DNA of 32,797 nucleotides from a bacterium (GTDB lineage Bacteria; Cyanobacteriota; Vampirovibrionia; Gastranaerophilales; Gastranaerophilaceae). Every line of letters begins with the position of its first letter. Position 1 is the first letter of the stretch. Below, piece by piece: positions 31,337 through 32,797 of the stretch. Under the pieces are notes generated by a model. It was not told where the DNA came from. It saw nothing but the letters and a program-made list of their open reading frames with translations, and searched no databases. The stretch lies in NCBI GenBank assembly GCA_017395765.1, contig JAFQNY010000072.1, positions 1 through 32,797 on the forward strand, given 5' to 3'. A program made the position numbers and the translations under genes.

Positions 31337-32797
31337 TTATTCTCTAATAAATGATGTTAACAATTTTGCGGCTTCATCCGGAGCTGACATAATTGTTTCG
31401 TTAAGTTCGTGTATGTTTTGGTCTTTTTGAGACTGAATTTCACGTTTGTTGAATTCAATTCTCGGAGTAAACTCCATAGCTTCTTCTTCTTCCTCTTCAG
31501 GAACTTTTTGAATAGGTTTTTCAAGCATTCTTTTTTCAGTAGCTTTTGCGCTTGGAAGCTTGGAGACAAATCCTTTCAATACCGCTAAAGCAAAGCAGCC
31601 GAGAACAAGAACAACTAATAATGGTATTACGCTTGATGTAATAGTATAAATAGTTTGTTCTCTTTGATATTGCTTAGTGAATTCTTCGTGTTCTTTTTTA
31701 TCAATAGTTATACCTTCAAACTGTAAGCCGGAAATTGATATAACGTCTCCTCTTGCGTAATCAACACCGGATGCTGATAATACAAGTTCTTTAATTTCTT
31801 CTTTTTCTTCAGTTGTAAGAATTTTATTGACCGCAACTGCTATAGAAAGTCTTTTTACTGTGCCAGGAGCATAAATTACTTGTTTGACTTCTTTTGTAAC
31901 ATTGTAATTCATTGCGGTTTTTTGTTTTGAATAATTTAAATTTCTTTGATTAACTGTTGTAGGATTCGGTACTGCATTTGGATTTTCATAAGTTTCAACT
32001 TCAGTTTGAGAACTTATCAATACACCTTCATTTTTACCTTCAACGGGAATATAGCTTTCAATTGTTGATTTTGCTGAATTGAAGTCTATATCCGCATTAA
32101 CTTGTACGGAAACATTACCTTTTCCTACGATTTTTTCTAAAACATCAGAAACTTTTTTTGCGGTTTGTTTTTCAAGATTACTTTTAAAACTTTCCATATC
32201 TGTTGAATTCTTAGAAGTTTCGTCAGATAAAGTGTTTCCGTCTTGATCGGTTATAAAAACTTGTTCAGGGGTCATTCTCGGAACAGAATACGCAACTAAA
32301 TTTTTAATTGCTTTCACCTGAGAACTTTTAAGTCTGTATCCGGGTTCTAAAACCAACATTACTGATGCGGTAGGTTTCTCATCATTGTCATCAAAAATTG
32401 AGCGTTCAGGTTCTGCAAGTTGAACTTTTGCAAATTTAATACCTTGAATTTTTTCAATAGCACGAGTAATTTCACCTTGGAAAATTCTTTGTTTTGTTAA
32501 TTTGTTTTTAAAATCAGTAGAACCGAGTTGCATTTCGTCTAAGAGTTCAAAACCGGTGTCACCGTTTTTTATTAAGTCGTTTTCTGCAACGAAAATTCTC
32601 ATATCATCTCTTATTTTTGACGGAACAAGGATACTTCTCTTGTCTTCTGAAAGTTTATATTGGTAGCCGTTCTTTTTCATATTTTCAACGATAGTCAAAG
32701 CGTTAACTTCGTTTAAATCAGAATATAAAACTACCCAGTCCGGTTCCATTGCTTTTGAAAGGAAAAAAGTTGCCGCTATTATAGTTAGTACTATCAA
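31337..32797 (-). CDS. fliF: Flagellar MS-ring protein FliF, 5'-truncated
   Basis: 486 residues reach the window edge, where the frame is still open; the first visible residues (LIVLTIIAATFFLSKA) are the first membrane helix, so a short N-terminal part is outside. The periplasmic YscJ/FliF ring-building domain follows (VVLYSDLN, FELLDEMQLGSTDFKNKLTKQRIFQGEITRAIEKI). A second helix is near 380-405 (SVIPLLVVLVLGCFALAVL). The cytosolic tail has an acidic run (PEEEEEEAMEF) and ends in APDEAAKLLTSFIRE, the FliG-binding helix. It is the first visible gene of the fliF-G-H-I-anmK operon. Confidence 0.95.
   Translation of the reverse strand: MIVLTIIAATFFLSKAMEPDWVVLYSDLNEVNALTIVENMKKNGYQYKLSEDKRSILVPSKIRDDMRIFVAENDLIKNGDTGFELLDEMQLGSTDFKNKLTKQRIFQGEITRAIEKIQGIKFAKVQLAEPERSIFDDNDEKPTASVMLVLEPGYRLKSSQVKAIKNLVAYSVPRMTPEQVFITDQDGNTLSDETSKNSTDMESFKSNLEKQTAKKVSDVLEKIVGKGNVSVQVNADIDFNSAKSTIESYIPVEGKNEGVLISSQTEVETYENPNAVPNPTTVNQRNLNYSKQKTAMNYNVTKEVKQVIYAPGTVKRLSIAVAVNKILTTEEKEEIKELVLSASGVDYARGDVISISGLQFEGITIDKKEHEEFTKQYQREQTIYTITSSVIPLLVVLVLGCFALAVLKGFVSKLPSAKATEKRMLEKPIQKVPEEEEEEAMEFTPRIEFNKREIQSQKDQNIHELNETIMSAPDEAAKLLTSFIRE

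Overview
The window is AT-rich (low-GC) bacterial DNA with tightly packed genes, many overlapping by 1-23 bases. There is no gene-free stretch longer than about 210 bases. The gene mix suggests a non-photosynthetic relative of cyanobacteria, Vampirovibrionia/Melainabacteria and most likely Gastranaerophilales. The clues are a two-repeat SLH surface protein, a GH57 glucan enzyme, a DprA-like protein of a type I associate with cyanobacteria, and flagellar fliF-G-H-I. The placement is an inference from gene content and has not been tested with a marker-gene tree.

Layout. (1) 3-518 +: 3' end of an unrecognised gene. (2) 3848-524 -: four-gene operon, ketopantoate-reductase-like / CMP-sugar synthetase / GT8 glycosyltransferase / UbiA-MenA prenyltransferase. 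(3) 6118-3890 -: GH57 glycosidase; 7640-6237 -: secreted SLH protein. (4) 7791-9411 +: folK and a BaiN/HI0933 flavoprotein. (5) 11399-9414 -: uvrB, divergent from comF-coaBC-Nif3-secreted protein (11476-14522 +). (6) 14649-15680 +: a small orphan and an iron-sulfur flavoprotein. (7) 17591-15682 -: UDP-glucuronate decarboxylase and galE. (8) 18261-17659 -: lipoprotein and orphan. (9) 22205-18333 -: pcrA helicase and an M16 peptidase, divergent from a DprA-like protein and a HEAT-like protein (22293-24044 +). (10) 24050-26906: an accessory-looking patch with the tail of a broken acyltransferase-3 gene, two beta-rich proteins without signal peptides, a glycosyltransferase-like orphan and a small orphan. 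(11) 32797-27020 -: flagellar fliF(partial)-fliG-fliH-fliI with anmK fused to its end by a stop/start overlap.

Main points from the hunt. The beta-rich orphan at 26906-26301 has a near-perfect flagellar sigma-28 promoter (TAAA-N15-GCCGATAT), so it is a candidate undescribed late-flagellar protein lying just beyond the flagellar operon. Six genes (panE-like, folK, uvrB, comF, coaBC, and the orphan at 25761) carry a -10 hexamer exactly 6 nt before the ATG and no Shine-Dalgarno, which suggests leaderless mRNAs. Between fliF and fliG, two oppositely oriented arrays of 8-bp repeats separate a strong Shine-Dalgarno from the fliG start by 86 nt; folding the arrays into a hairpin would bring the two to about 12 nt apart. 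The pcrA/dprA-like intergenic region has overlapping, near-symmetric -10 elements on both strands.
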